Shown piece by piece: positions 1 to 7,636 of a stretch of 64,000 bases of DNA. The stretch spans positions 107,501 through 171,500 of the forward strand of contig JAEMWC010000215.1 in assembly GCA_016490735.1 (NCBI GenBank), in the 5' to 3' direction. The translations under genes were made by a program, and so were the position numbers. The notes under the pieces are model-generated. The model did not search any database. It saw nothing but the letters and a program-made list of their open reading frames with translations, and was not told the DNA's origin. Each line of letters opens with the position of its first letter. The stretch's first letter is position 1. This DNA comes from Pachyseris speciosa. Lineage: Eukaryota > Cnidaria > Anthozoa > Scleractinia > Pachyseridae.

Positions 1-84
1 GAATACGATTTGAACATTTTCTTTTAGTTCTTCGCTTAAATTCGTATCATTAATCTGAAAGGAAGAAACACTGGTCCGACAAAC

Positions 85-1170
85 ATGAACGCTGACGACC
101 AACCAGATCCCGGTGCAGGCTCTGACAGGAATGTAGAGAAAAACAGCTCCGACCAAATGGCGGGTGTTTTGCTGAGCTTACAAAGCTCGTTAACACAACT
201 CGTCCAGGCCTCGAAAGCCCAAACTGAAGCCTTCAATAACCTGAGAGAAGACATCCTTCTGCAGCCTGATCCAAATGAGGAGGTTGAGGACGTTGTTACG
301 GATGGGACACCCAATTTACTGGACTTAACTGCGGCCACAAATCATTTGCTCGACTCGAGCAGCGGCCAAAGTCCGAAGTCCCTGCCTGCCACTTCGCGCC
401 CTGACGAAGGGACGAACAACGACCTTCTAGACAGCCTGACCCAGGCGTTACTACCAAACAGCAAAAAATCTCCCGATATTGAGAAGAAAATTGCCGGTCT
501 TGTAGACAATATTTTGACCGGAGAATTGTCACAAGATTCAGTGAAGGAGAGAGGCGAGAAGTATCCGCCGCCTGCAAATTGCAAATACCTCACTGCAACC
601 ATGGTGAATGAAGAAATTTGGGACCTGTTGTCTAGAAAGAACAGATCCGTAGATTTGGCTTTCCAACGTGTACAGGACCCACTGATTCATGGGTTATCCT
701 CACTCACAATTCTAGCCGACCGGCTATTCAAAGATATTCAGAGCGCGAAAGCAGTGAACGCGCGCGAAACCCTTACACACGTAATGGACAGCATTGCCCT
801 CTTTGGACATGCCAACTGGAAACTTAATATGAAACGGAGAGAGATCATCAAACCAGATCTTAACCCACCTTACACTAGACTGTGTAAGGAAGAAATAAAG
901 CCGACAACCAAATTGTTTGGCGATGATTTATCGAAACATCTTAAAGAAATGTCCGAAGTCAAACGAGCCGGACAACAGATGCAAAAAACGGTCAATGGAC
1001 CAGCCTACACCTCTAAAGCCTCCAGTTTCAAGACCCAACGGTCTAAACCTTATGACCGACCACAAAACAGTCGTTTTAATGCTTTCAAGCGCCGTCCTTT
1101 TTTAGGACATGGCAGGGCATCAACTCAGACCAAGGGGAACAATCAAAAGAACTCTCACAAGACGCAGTAG
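85..1170 (+). CDS. DIRS gag-like protein
   Basis: This 361-residue frame lies directly upstream of the RT frame, where DIRS elements encode their gag-like protein. It starts at ATG (MNADDQPDPGAG) and is rich in Q, S, K and D. A heptad-like stretch at about residues 30-60 (SLTQLVQASKAQTEAFNN) could form a coiled coil, and the C-terminus is basic (about residues 300-361, many K/R/Q/N), suiting RNA binding. No zinc knuckle is visible. Identification rests on position; I do not recognise the sequence on its own. Near its 3' end it reads through a T TTT TTA heptamer at 1098-1104, and the RT frame is open in the -1 phase from that point. Confidence 0.7.
   Translation: MNADDQPDPGAGSDRNVEKNSSDQMAGVLLSLQSSLTQLVQASKAQTEAFNNLREDILLQPDPNEEVEDVVTDGTPNLLDLTAATNHLLDSSSGQSPKSLPATSRPDEGTNNDLLDSLTQALLPNSKKSPDIEKKIAGLVDNILTGELSQDSVKERGEKYPPPANCKYLTATMVNEEIWDLLSRKNRSVDLAFQRVQDPLIHGLSSLTILADRLFKDIQSAKAVNARETLTHVMDSIALFGHANWKLNMKRREIIKPDLNPPYTRLCKEEIKPTTKLFGDDLSKHLKEMSEVKRAGQQMQKTVNGPAYTSKASSFKTQRSKPYDRPQNSRFNAFKRRPFLGHGRASTQTKGNNQKNSHKTQ
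1098..1104 (+). promoter_or_regulatory. candidate -1 ribosomal frameshift heptamer
   Basis: The heptamer T TTT TTA is read in the gag frame as CCT-TTT-TTA. Slipping one base back places ribosomes on AGG ACA TGG..., a frame that opens just upstream (after a TAA near 1075) and runs without a stop into the RT domain. The same slippery heptamer type is used at the HIV-1 gag-pol junction. The RT frame has no ATG near its start, which makes frameshifting a reasonable way to express it. No downstream pseudoknot was worked out. Confidence 0.5.
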
Positions 1171-1217
1171 AAAAGGTAAGGGAAACCGTTCCCGCTACAA
1201 GTATTAATTTAGACGAC

Positions 1218-3257
1218 TTGCACAAAAGGGTCGAACTTTTTAGAGCAGGGCAGGTGAAACACCATTTGCCATTTTGGGAATCATTGACTAATGACCCAGT
1301 TATCTTAGATGCCATAAGACATCATCATATAGAGTTTGAGGCTGAGTACCCAACACAGACAGTACGACCTAATAAAATTCATTTCTCAGCTGCTGAAATC
1401 ATGACTGTTGATGCAGAAATTGCTAAGCTTGTGAGTAAAGGAGTTCTGCAATTAGCCAACCATGTGCCTGATGCTTTTGTTTCAAATATTTTCATTCGTC
1501 CTAAAAAGGATGGTACTTTCAGGATGATACTCAATCTGAAACCGCTTAATGAATTTGTCAATTACCACCATTTCAAAATGGACACACTCCGTACTGCCCT
1601 CAAGCTTATCCGACCTGGATGTTATATGGCATCTGTAGATCTCAAAGATGCCTATTATTCCATCCCCATAGCAGAGGAAGACAGGAAATTCCTCATGTTT
1701 CAATGGAAAGGGACATACTACCAGTTTACTTGCCTACCTAATGGTTTATCATCTGCCCCTAGGATTTTCACCAAAATCCTCAAGCCAGTTTATGCCCGTT
1801 TGCACTCTATTGGGCATACATGTATGGGGCATATTGATGACTCCTTACTCGTTGGTCAGAGTTTTGATTCATGTCATAGCAATGTAGTGGATACTATTAG
1901 TTTGTTTACAAACCTTGGCTTCACTGTCCACCCTGTGAAGTCTGTGCTCCAGCCCCAGCAACGAATAGATTTTCTGGGTTTTGTTTTGGACAGTATCACT
2001 ATGACAGTCACCCTCACTGAAACCAAAGCCATGAAGATCAGATCTGCTTGTGAAACCTTGCTACTACAACAAACAGCCACTATACGTAGTGTCGCTCAGG
2101 TCATAGGTTTCCTTGTTTCTAGTTTTCCTGCTGTGGAATTTGCTGAAATGCATTACAGGCAGTTAGAGCTTGACAAAATCTGCGCACTCCGTGCAAACAA
2201 AGGAAATTTTGATTCCATTATGACCCTGTCTACCCAATCTAGGACAGAACTGACATGGTGGGTAAATAATATCCTAACTGCATCTAAATCCATCCGCCAT
2301 GGCAACCCTGACCTCACTCTAACTACTGATGCTTCAAATGTGGGCTGGGGAGCTGTCTGTGGAGATAGCTCCACTGGTGGATTTTGGAGTCTCGAGGAAC
2401 AACGAAACCACATAAATTTTCTTGAATTAAAAGCAGTCCTCTTGGGTCTGAAATCTCTTTGTGCTGCTTTCAGTGAGAAACACATACTCATTCAATCAGA
2501 TAACACCACTACTGTAGCATACATAAATGCAATGGGAGGTATTAAATCAATACCATGCAATGATATGGCTATCATGATATGGGAATGGTGTCAAACCCAC
2601 AATATCTGGCTCAGTGCCACCCATATCCCAGGATCTGAAAACATTCAAGCTGACAAGGAATCTAGAGTACTTAAAGAGTCTACAGAGTGGTCCTTGTCCC
2701 AGGAGGTTTTTACTGCTATACAGGAACGTTGGGGCATGTTTGATATTGACTTGTTTGCCTCTAGACTTAACTTTAAGGTCACTCAATACGTCTCATGGAG
2801 ACCAGACCCTGGGGCACAGTTTATTAATGCTTTTCTCATGAATTGGAAACCTCATTACTTTTATGCCTTTCCACCCTTTAGCCTCATTGCCACCTGCCTA
2901 CAGAAAATCGAACAAGACCGATCAACAGGACTCCTCATAGTCCCACTTTGGACAACACAACCTTGGTTCCCGCTTCTCCTGAACCTTCTGACAGACCACC
3001 CTCTAGTACTTCCCCAATCAGACAGCCTTCTGTTCCTGCCTCACAGCAATGCAATTCATCCTCTCAGCAGACAGTTACATCTAATGGCTTGCAGAGTATC
3101 AGGGAGTCTTTCCATCAGAGAGCTATTTCACAAAAAGCTACCAACATCATCTTGCAGTCTTGGTCAACTGGTACCCAAAAACAATATGCCCCATATATCA
3201 AGAAATGGCATGACTTTTGCTGTAAATGGCAAGTTAATTCATACAATCCACCTTTAA
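1218..3257 (+). CDS. DIRS reverse transcriptase-RNase H polyprotein
   Basis: The translated frame holds a DIRS-type reverse transcriptase followed by RNase H. RT signatures include FRMILNLKPLN, ASVDLKDAYYSIPI (catalytic D), LPNGLSSAPRIFTK, and GHIDDSLL in place of the usual YVDD. RNase H follows with TTDASNVGWGAV, FLELKAVLLGL, IQSDNTTTVAYIN and IPGSENIQADKESR. Beyond it is FDIDLFASRLN...YAFPPFSLI, in the position of the methyltransferase-like domain of DIRS elements; I did not identify methyltransferase motifs with certainty. The coordinate 1218 is a non-ATG codon; the same frame is open back to about 1078, so synthesis probably starts by -1 frameshifting from gag at 1098-1104. It overlaps the recombinase frame by about 310 bp. 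Confidence 0.88.
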   Translation: MHKRVELFRAGQVKHHLPFWESLTNDPVILDAIRHHHIEFEAEYPTQTVRPNKIHFSAAEIMTVDAEIAKLVSKGVLQLANHVPDAFVSNIFIRPKKDGTFRMILNLKPLNEFVNYHHFKMDTLRTALKLIRPGCYMASVDLKDAYYSIPIAEEDRKFLMFQWKGTYYQFTCLPNGLSSAPRIFTKILKPVYARLHSIGHTCMGHIDDSLLVGQSFDSCHSNVVDTISLFTNLGFTVHPVKSVLQPQQRIDFLGFVLDSITMTVTLTETKAMKIRSACETLLLQQTATIRSVAQVIGFLVSSFPAVEFAEMHYRQLELDKICALRANKGNFDSIMTLSTQSRTELTWWVNNILTASKSIRHGNPDLTLTTDASNVGWGAVCGDSSTGGFWSLEEQRNHINFLELKAVLLGLKSLCAAFSEKHILIQSDNTTTVAYINAMGGIKSIPCNDMAIMIWEWCQTHNIWLSATHIPGSENIQADKESRVLKESTEWSLSQEVFTAIQERWGMFDIDLFASRLNFKVTQYVSWRPDPGAQFINAFLMNWKPHYFYAFPPFSLIATCLQKIEQDRSTGLLIVPLWTTQPWFPLLLNLLTDHPLVLPQSDSLLFLPHSNAIHPLSRQLHLMACRVSGSLSIRELFHKKLPTSSCSLGQLVPKNNMPHISRNGMTFAVNGKLIHTIHL

Positions 3258-4063
3258 ATGCAGTGCTGGATTTCTTAGTCAGCTTGCATGAACAAGGCTT
3301 ATCTTATACTACTATGAACACAGCAAGAAGTGCTCTATCTGCCATCATTCTTCCCACTGACAATGTGAACATTGGGAGCCACCCCATTGTCTCCCGTTTC
3401 ATGAAAGGCATCTTCAAGAACAACCCACCTGTGCCGCGCTACCATACTACATGGGATGTAAATCCAGTCCTTTACTATTTGTCATCACTGCCCAAGCCAA
3501 CTCAATCAAGTCTGAAATCGTTGACTCTAAAATTGGCAATGCTAATTGCACTTGTTTCAGTACAACGAGGACAGAGCCTCCACATGCTAGACATCCAATT
3601 CATGAAGGAAGGGGACAACTTTTTTGAGTTTGCTTTCCCAGAGCACATAAAACAAAGCCGACCAGGATATCAAGTGCCATCAGTGCTTTTACAAGCCTAC
3701 CCTGCGGACCAATCTCTTTGTGTTTTCACTCACCTGAAAGAATATCTACAGAGGACAAAGTTGTTACGAGGCACAGAAACAAAGCTCTTCCTTAGCCATG
3801 CAAAGCCGCATCACCGTGCTTCTCGAGATACCATATCAAGATGGATACGCTCTGTAATGGCAGAGGCTGGTGTTGATGTTAACACCTTTAAACCTCACAG
3901 TACCAGGGCCGCCGCAGTATCGAAAGCTAAAAATGCGTCTGTTCCAATCAAGGAAATCTTAGACACTGCTGGTTGGTCTTCAGAAAGAACATTTGATCGT
4001 TTCTACAACAAGCCTTTCCAAAAGAAGAGTGGTTTTGCTACATCTGTGCTAACCATTGACTAA
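2948..4063 (+). CDS. DIRS tyrosine recombinase
   Basis: This 371-residue frame encodes a phage-integrase-like tyrosine recombinase, the enzyme that integrates the circular DNA of DIRS elements. An N-terminal SAM-like domain spans about residues 65-160 (WSTGTQKQYAPYIKKWHDFC, MNTARSALSAII). The catalytic part shows the first Arg in SVQRGQSLHML, the HxxR motif in HSTRAAAVSKA, and the C-terminal W...Y in TAGWSSERTFDRFY, giving the R-H-R-W-Y set typical of DIRS. The frame opens inside the RT-RH frame in a different phase, and the listed start is a TTG; no good ATG precedes the conserved region, so expression probably needs a second recoding or processing event. There are no internal stops. Confidence 0.87.
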   Translation: MDNTTLVPASPEPSDRPPSSTSPIRQPSVPASQQCNSSSQQTVTSNGLQSIRESFHQRAISQKATNIILQSWSTGTQKQYAPYIKKWHDFCCKWQVNSYNPPLNAVLDFLVSLHEQGLSYTTMNTARSALSAIILPTDNVNIGSHPIVSRFMKGIFKNNPPVPRYHTTWDVNPVLYYLSSLPKPTQSSLKSLTLKLAMLIALVSVQRGQSLHMLDIQFMKEGDNFFEFAFPEHIKQSRPGYQVPSVLLQAYPADQSLCVFTHLKEYLQRTKLLRGTETKLFLSHAKPHHRASRDTISRWIRSVMAEAGVDVNTFKPHSTRAAAVSKAKNASVPIKEILDTAGWSSERTFDRFYNKPFQKKSGFATSVLTID

Positions 4064-4301
4064 CTAGAATTGTTCTTAACAATCCCCACTGAATGTGGGT
4101 GACTCGACCGTTTCTGTTTCAACGTTTGCGCTTATGCCTACAAGTATTACATGTACCTTTGTTTCTATTTTGGAACACGATTCTGTAGGACAGTGATTAT
4201 GATTGATTAAATTCATGTTTTGTTCTACATTTTGGTCTTCTCATGTGAATGCCTGGGCTTTAAAGTCTCATGGGATCCCTGTTGCAGTGGTGACGAAATA
4301 G

Positions 4302-4631
4302 AATTAGAAAATTAAACGAGACTTACCTGTAAGTTGAAGTTTGATTGGAATTCTATGAGTCACCTACTGCAACAAGGGATCACATGCCCACCCTGGGTTA
4401 TATTTCACCTCCCTAGCATGGTGCTTTTTCATTAACACCTTGCTACATAAACACAACCTATCAGAGCAGCAACGAGGACTTGGTTTCTCCATGCGACATT
4501 CACATTCGTGCTTTGAAAACTGACGTGCGCATGCGTGTTGCAATCTCATGTGATCCCTTGTTGCAGTAGGTGACTCATAGAATTCCAATCAAACTTCAAC
4601 TTACAGGTAAGTCTCGTTTAATTTTCTAATT
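4302..4631. repeat. 85-bp inverted repeats of the DIRS 3' region
   Basis: The arms 4302-4386 and 4547-4631 are nearly perfect reverse complements around a 160-bp spacer. Each contains the core CTACTGCAACAAGGGATCAC or its complement and, near the outer end, ACTTACCTGTAAGT or its complement, matching a 5' splice-site consensus (CAG/GTAAGT). A shorter direct copy of the inner end lies at about 4265-4305. The pair may be the DIRS terminal repeat plus internal complementary region, or a fold-back element at the DIRS end. Confidence 0.7.
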
Positions 4632-4921
4632 TTCTGGAGATGTAGTTTTCAGTATTCGGTTTTCCTCCACAAAACGGTTTGAAGCTGGCTCACCACAGGA
4701 TTACTACTCGATAATGTGTTGGCAGATGACATCCAGTCTCGAAAGTTAAAGGAATAAACGGTTGGCCTTTGGGCTGCACCTCATAAAAACTCTTCTTCTT
4801 TGGCCATTTTAGCTTTAACTTTAAAACCTCTAATTTCATTAATTGGCTCTTTATATGCTGCACCTCTATTGTTTTAGGGCTAGGTTCTGTTGTGTTTTTT
4901 ATTATTTCCTCATTATTATTA
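4632..4921. other. no recognisable feature
   Basis: AT-rich intergenic sequence between the DIRS 3' repeats and the next MITE. No coding exon or known repeat end was recognised. Confidence 0.5.
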
Positions 4922-5231
4922 TAATTGTGTCAATAACAAAATGCTCGAATGTGATTGGTTCTTAACAGCCTTTATTTGTGTCTTAATTGGCTGCTTCAGG
5001 TCCAAACTGTCCGATTTGAGCTGTCCGATTACAAACACCTGTAATCGGAAAGGCCAAATCGGACAGTTACCTTATTTGGGTATGTTGAGCAGTAGCTGTC
5101 ATGTCGTGTCAGTTGCCAATCTTCACGCTTTGTAAAATAGCAACAATTTCCGTTGGTTATTTTGTACAATAATTTTACAGTTTAGAAAGTTGACCTCTAG
5201 AGTTTCTTGCATTTTGTTATTGACACAATTA
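4922..5231. repeat. MITE with perfect 23-bp terminal inverted repeats
   Basis: The ends are perfect inverted repeats beginning TAATTGTGTCAATAAC (4922-4944 and 5209-5231) around about 265 bp. The interior holds a further fold around GTCCGATT/AATCGGAC units. No coding sequence is present. The superfamily is not determined because no clear target duplication is seen. Confidence 0.65.
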
Positions 5232-5325
5232 ACTGGTAATCGGACTTCGTGTCGTACAATTCAGGGGTAATCGTGCTCGTAATTTCAAATCAGCCTCGCG
5301 CTACGCGATCGGCCAATTTGAAAGC

Positions 5326-5360
<35 letters not shown>

Positions 5361-5376
5361 AGTCCTATTACCATTA

Positions 5377-5377
5377 C

Positions 5378-5459
<82 letters not shown>
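5377..5459 (+). repeat. (TTA)n microsatellite
   Basis: About 27 uninterrupted TTA units. It is immediately preceded by a segment (5350-5376, ACTCCACTCAGTCCTATTAC) that recurs near 16924 and in inverse orientation near 31720, so the microsatellite probably grew at the end of a dispersed repeat. Apparent long Leu, Ile or Asn runs in its reading frames are artefacts. Confidence 0.9.
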
Positions 5460-5460
<1 letters not shown>

Positions 5461-5684
5461 CCAGTCCTGTGAGGTCTTGCAAATGGTGCATGATGCACAC
5501 CACTTCCTTGAACTGAGGCAATTGCAAAAACTGCGCAAATCGTGTTGTTTGTATGGAAAATTGAGGACAAATAATGAATCATTAAATCCTTTCCCAAAAT
5601 ATGCATGCAAAATTTTTAAAATTAAGATATCTAGCCAAAGATTTTTCTGATAAAACTTTTCCTTTTCCTTTTATCTTGAGTTAA

Positions 5685-5940
5685 TCAGTGGGGTTTAACT
5701 AACAGCTCCACCACAGTTATTTCTTCGTCATCTTCATCATCAGCGTGCAATGATTCAATGGGCGAGATGTCCACGTGGAAGGGGAATTTCCTAAAATTTC
5801 TGTCGCCCTGCGGTATTCTTCTCGCGTATCGGCGTATGCACTCGCATTTACCAGAGTACCTTTCTCCTGCAATTTTTCTTTTTTGAATAGTTGCTTGATG
5901 AATGGTAAACAATTTTTTGGATAACTGACAATATGTACAT
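5685..5940 (-). CDS. possible terminal exon of an unrecognised gene
   Basis: The minus strand is open for 84 residues from a plausible acceptor (TTTCCTTCAG before 5940) to a stop at 5685. The peptide has a CxxC near the start (CTYCQLSKK), a second CxC (GKCECIRRYARR), basic stretches, and an acidic tail (DDEDDEEI) before ELLVKPH. Composition is protein-like rather than repeat-like. I do not recognise a family. Upstream exons are not visible; a Penelope-like insertion starts about 70 bp upstream in the would-be intron. It could be a chance frame. Confidence 0.3.
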
Positions 5941-6088
5941 CTGAAGGAAACCATTTATCTCGTCATGTTTTTAACACTGGTGTCACTAATAGGCTTAAAC
6001 TAACAAGAAATAACACACAAACTGCGGTGATAAACATGACAATAAAACGCATTGTTGGAAAACAAAATAAAACTATATCGTTTAACTC

Positions 6089-6130
6089 GACGTTTCGTAT
6101 GTTTCGACATACATCTTCAGAAGTGACCGT
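6089..6130 (-). ncRNA. hammerhead-ribozyme-like motif of the Penelope-like element
   Basis: On the minus strand the core reads CTGAAGA (6120-6114), a stem II of GTATGT/ACATAC closed by a CGAA tetraloop, then GAAACGTC (6096-6089). This matches the CUGANGA / GAAA / UH core of a hammerhead with a minimal two-pair stem III (AC/GU), the form described in Penelope-like elements. Stem I is weak (ACTT with GAGT, one wobble pair). The plus-strand partner at 6512-6540 has the same first core but GAGAC instead of GAAAC, so it is probably inactive. Confidence 0.5.
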
Positions 6131-6174
6131 TAGGAATTAAAGTAACAACTAAATTTTAAACTTAAGATAAGTAA

Positions 6175-6468
6175 CTAATTAACAATAACCTTGACAGAAG
6201 CTAAAAATAATTTGCAAATTAAAAGCTGTAAACTAATATATATAAGATACAGCTTTTCGCTGCTTACATTTTCATTTAGGGTAGGTTTCAATTCTCTAAT
6301 TAGTAGATTATCCTTTATCTTGCAATGAGTAACTGACCGACCTTTTGCTAGTATCTCAAAGTGGTCCCATTTTAAGTTGTGACCAGTTGACGTGACGTGG
6401 TCTGTGATAGCAGATGCATGACAACTACTCGTGATCGCTTTAAAATGTTCAGTTTTTCTGTCATGCAA
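6175..6468 (-). pseudogene. Penelope-like GIY-YIG endonuclease, C-terminal fragment
   Basis: The frame contains HFKAITSSCHASAITDHV, STGHNLKWDHFEIL and IRELKPTLNENVSSEKLYL, which resemble the C-terminal end of Penelope-like polyproteins (GIY-YIG endonuclease region with the H..H/GH pattern and a final LNPTLN-type motif). Only about 80 relevant residues remain; the RT and the first half of the endonuclease are missing, so this is a dead fragment. Confidence 0.7.
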
Positions 6469-6699
6469 TCTGCGTTTTGTTTTTTCAATGTAGAATTCCT
6501 AACGGTCACTTCTGAAGATGTATGTCGAAACATAAGAGACGTCAAGTTAAACAATATAGTTTTATTTTTGTTTTCCAACAACGCGTTTTATTGTCATGTT
6601 TATCACCGCAGTTTGTGTGTTATGTCTTTTTAAGCTACGGTGGCCAAAGACAAAGAGTATTTACGACATGGCTTAAACTAAGTAAAACGTTTGAATATT

Positions 6700-6855
6700 A
6701 GACTGCGAGTAGTTTCTTATTTCGGCGTTAGATTGTGGGGCGGGCGAAATACACGCGCGCGCGAAGTTGCGAGGAGACGCAACGCGAGGGGAGCTCGCGC
6801 GCGTGTCTTTCGCCCGCCACACAATCCATCGCCGAAATTATACTACTCGCAGTCT
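6700..6855. repeat. short GC-rich fold-back MITE
   Basis: The inverted ends AGACTGCGAGTAGT (6700-6713) and ACTACTCGCAGTCT (6842-6855) are perfect; pairing continues imperfectly through TTTCGGCG. The centre is rich in CGCG. Related copies with the same core (CTCGCAACTTCGCGCGCG) lie near 14600-14725 and 30078-30212. Confidence 0.65.
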
Positions 6856-7094
6856 ATCTGAATATGAAATATCACATGCTGCTTTTATATGCTATTTTAT
6901 TGCAATTCCGGCTAAATTTTATAACTGTCGGTATTCAGGGGTATAAACGATGGCAGGAGCTCCTGACGATGGATATGAGTTAACAGTTTTGGTAGATCAA
7001 AATAAAGACCAATCATTTGAGTATATGAGTGTGAATGACATATTTTTTTCTCGGGATCATATGAACCCACAAATGACCTGCTCCCAACGTCAGT

Positions 7095-7210
7095 CGGTTC
7101 ATAGCTCAGTTGGTTAGAGCATCGCACCGGTATCGCGAGGTCACTGGTTTAAACCCCGTGGAAGTCCTGAATTTTTTTCAGGCTTCTTTTCGCAATTGCA
7201 TAAATTGCGT
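7095..7210 (+). repeat. tRNA-like repeat with two downstream hairpins, copy 1
   Basis: The segment has an A-box-like TAGCTCAGTTGGTTAGAGC and a B-box-like GGTTTAAACC, as in a tRNA or tRNA-derived SINE head. It is followed by hairpin 1 (CCTGAA 166-171 with TTCAGG 177-182, offsets from 7000) and hairpin 2 (CGCAATT, loop GCATA, AATTGCG at 7191-7209). The T stem has mismatches and the acceptor stem is not convincing, so I do not call a functional tRNA. A second copy at 41475-41588 keeps the same layout. Confidence 0.6.
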
Positions 7211-7411
7211 TAACAACTCGAAGATCATTCTTCTTTTGATTTGAGTTTGAGTATATGCCAAAGCTATGCCGTCCAGTTAAACTAATACTGTATTTCATTT
7301 TCGTTGTTGATCTAACTAAGCATCCATAAATAAGCTTTTTCGTATTCAGTTTGCCTAATAACATGCCCTATTGCCAACAGCCTTCTGACTTGTGCTCCAC
7401 TTTACAGTTAA

Positions 7412-7636
7412 AGGGCCCTGGCAAACGAGGACAAATTGTTGCGGACGCATTGGGACACAAGTGTTTCCCTGTTTGCCCGCGCGCGCAACATTTGTTGCGA
7501 ACTCAAAATTTCACGGTGTCTCGACAAATGTTTCCCAATTTGCGCAGTATGGAAACACAACATTTGCGTTGTGTTCCGCTAGTTTGCTCACCCTAGAAAC
7601 ATCATGAGCAACAATGTGTCCTCATTTGCCACGGCC
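7412..7636. repeat. 225-bp TTAA-flanked MITE at the 3' end of the homeobox gene
   Basis: Inverted ends (CCTGGCAAACGAGGACA at the left, reverse complement of GTGGCAAATGAGGACA at the right) are bounded by TTAA at 7408-7411 and 7637-7640, the target duplication of piggyBac-type elements. The right TTAA contains the stop codon of the minus-strand homeobox gene, so the gene's 3' UTR begins inside the MITE. Confidence 0.65.

Larger units (their letters stand above)
1..4631 (+). mobile_element. DIRS-type tyrosine-recombinase retrotransposon, left end outside window
   Basis: Three overlapping or adjacent plus-strand reading frames have the order expected for a DIRS element: a gag-like frame (85-1170), reverse transcriptase plus RNase H (about 1104-3257) and a tyrosine recombinase (2948-4063). 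There is no aspartic protease or DDE integrase, as expected for DIRS. The 3' flank carries an 85-bp inverted repeat pair (4302-4386 and 4547-4631) and, just before it, a related 41-bp direct copy (about 4265-4305), consistent with DIRS terminal or internal complementary repeats. The left terminal repeat is not visible. All three frames are uninterrupted, so the copy may be young. The right boundary is inferred. Confidence 0.85.
6011..6622 (-). mobile_element. 5'-truncated Penelope-like element with inverted flanking repeats
   Basis: Two arms of about 130 bp (6011-6139 and 6494-6622) are inverted copies of each other and enclose about 350 bp that encodes, on the minus strand, the end of a Penelope-like GIY-YIG domain. 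Each arm carries a hammerhead-like core (CTGAAGA...CGAAACATA), as known for Penelope-like elements. Inverted partial copies of this kind are common for the family. The RT domain is absent. Confidence 0.75.

Noticed and set aside
5301..5650. Frames with long Leu, Ile or Asn runs
   Set aside because: Translation of a (TTA)n microsatellite. The same applies at 36489-36711.
7095..7168. A functional tRNA gene
   Set aside because: A and B boxes exist but stems are imperfect, no convincing acceptor pairing, and a similar copy with the same downstream hairpins occurs elsewhere, so a tRNA-derived repeat is more likely.
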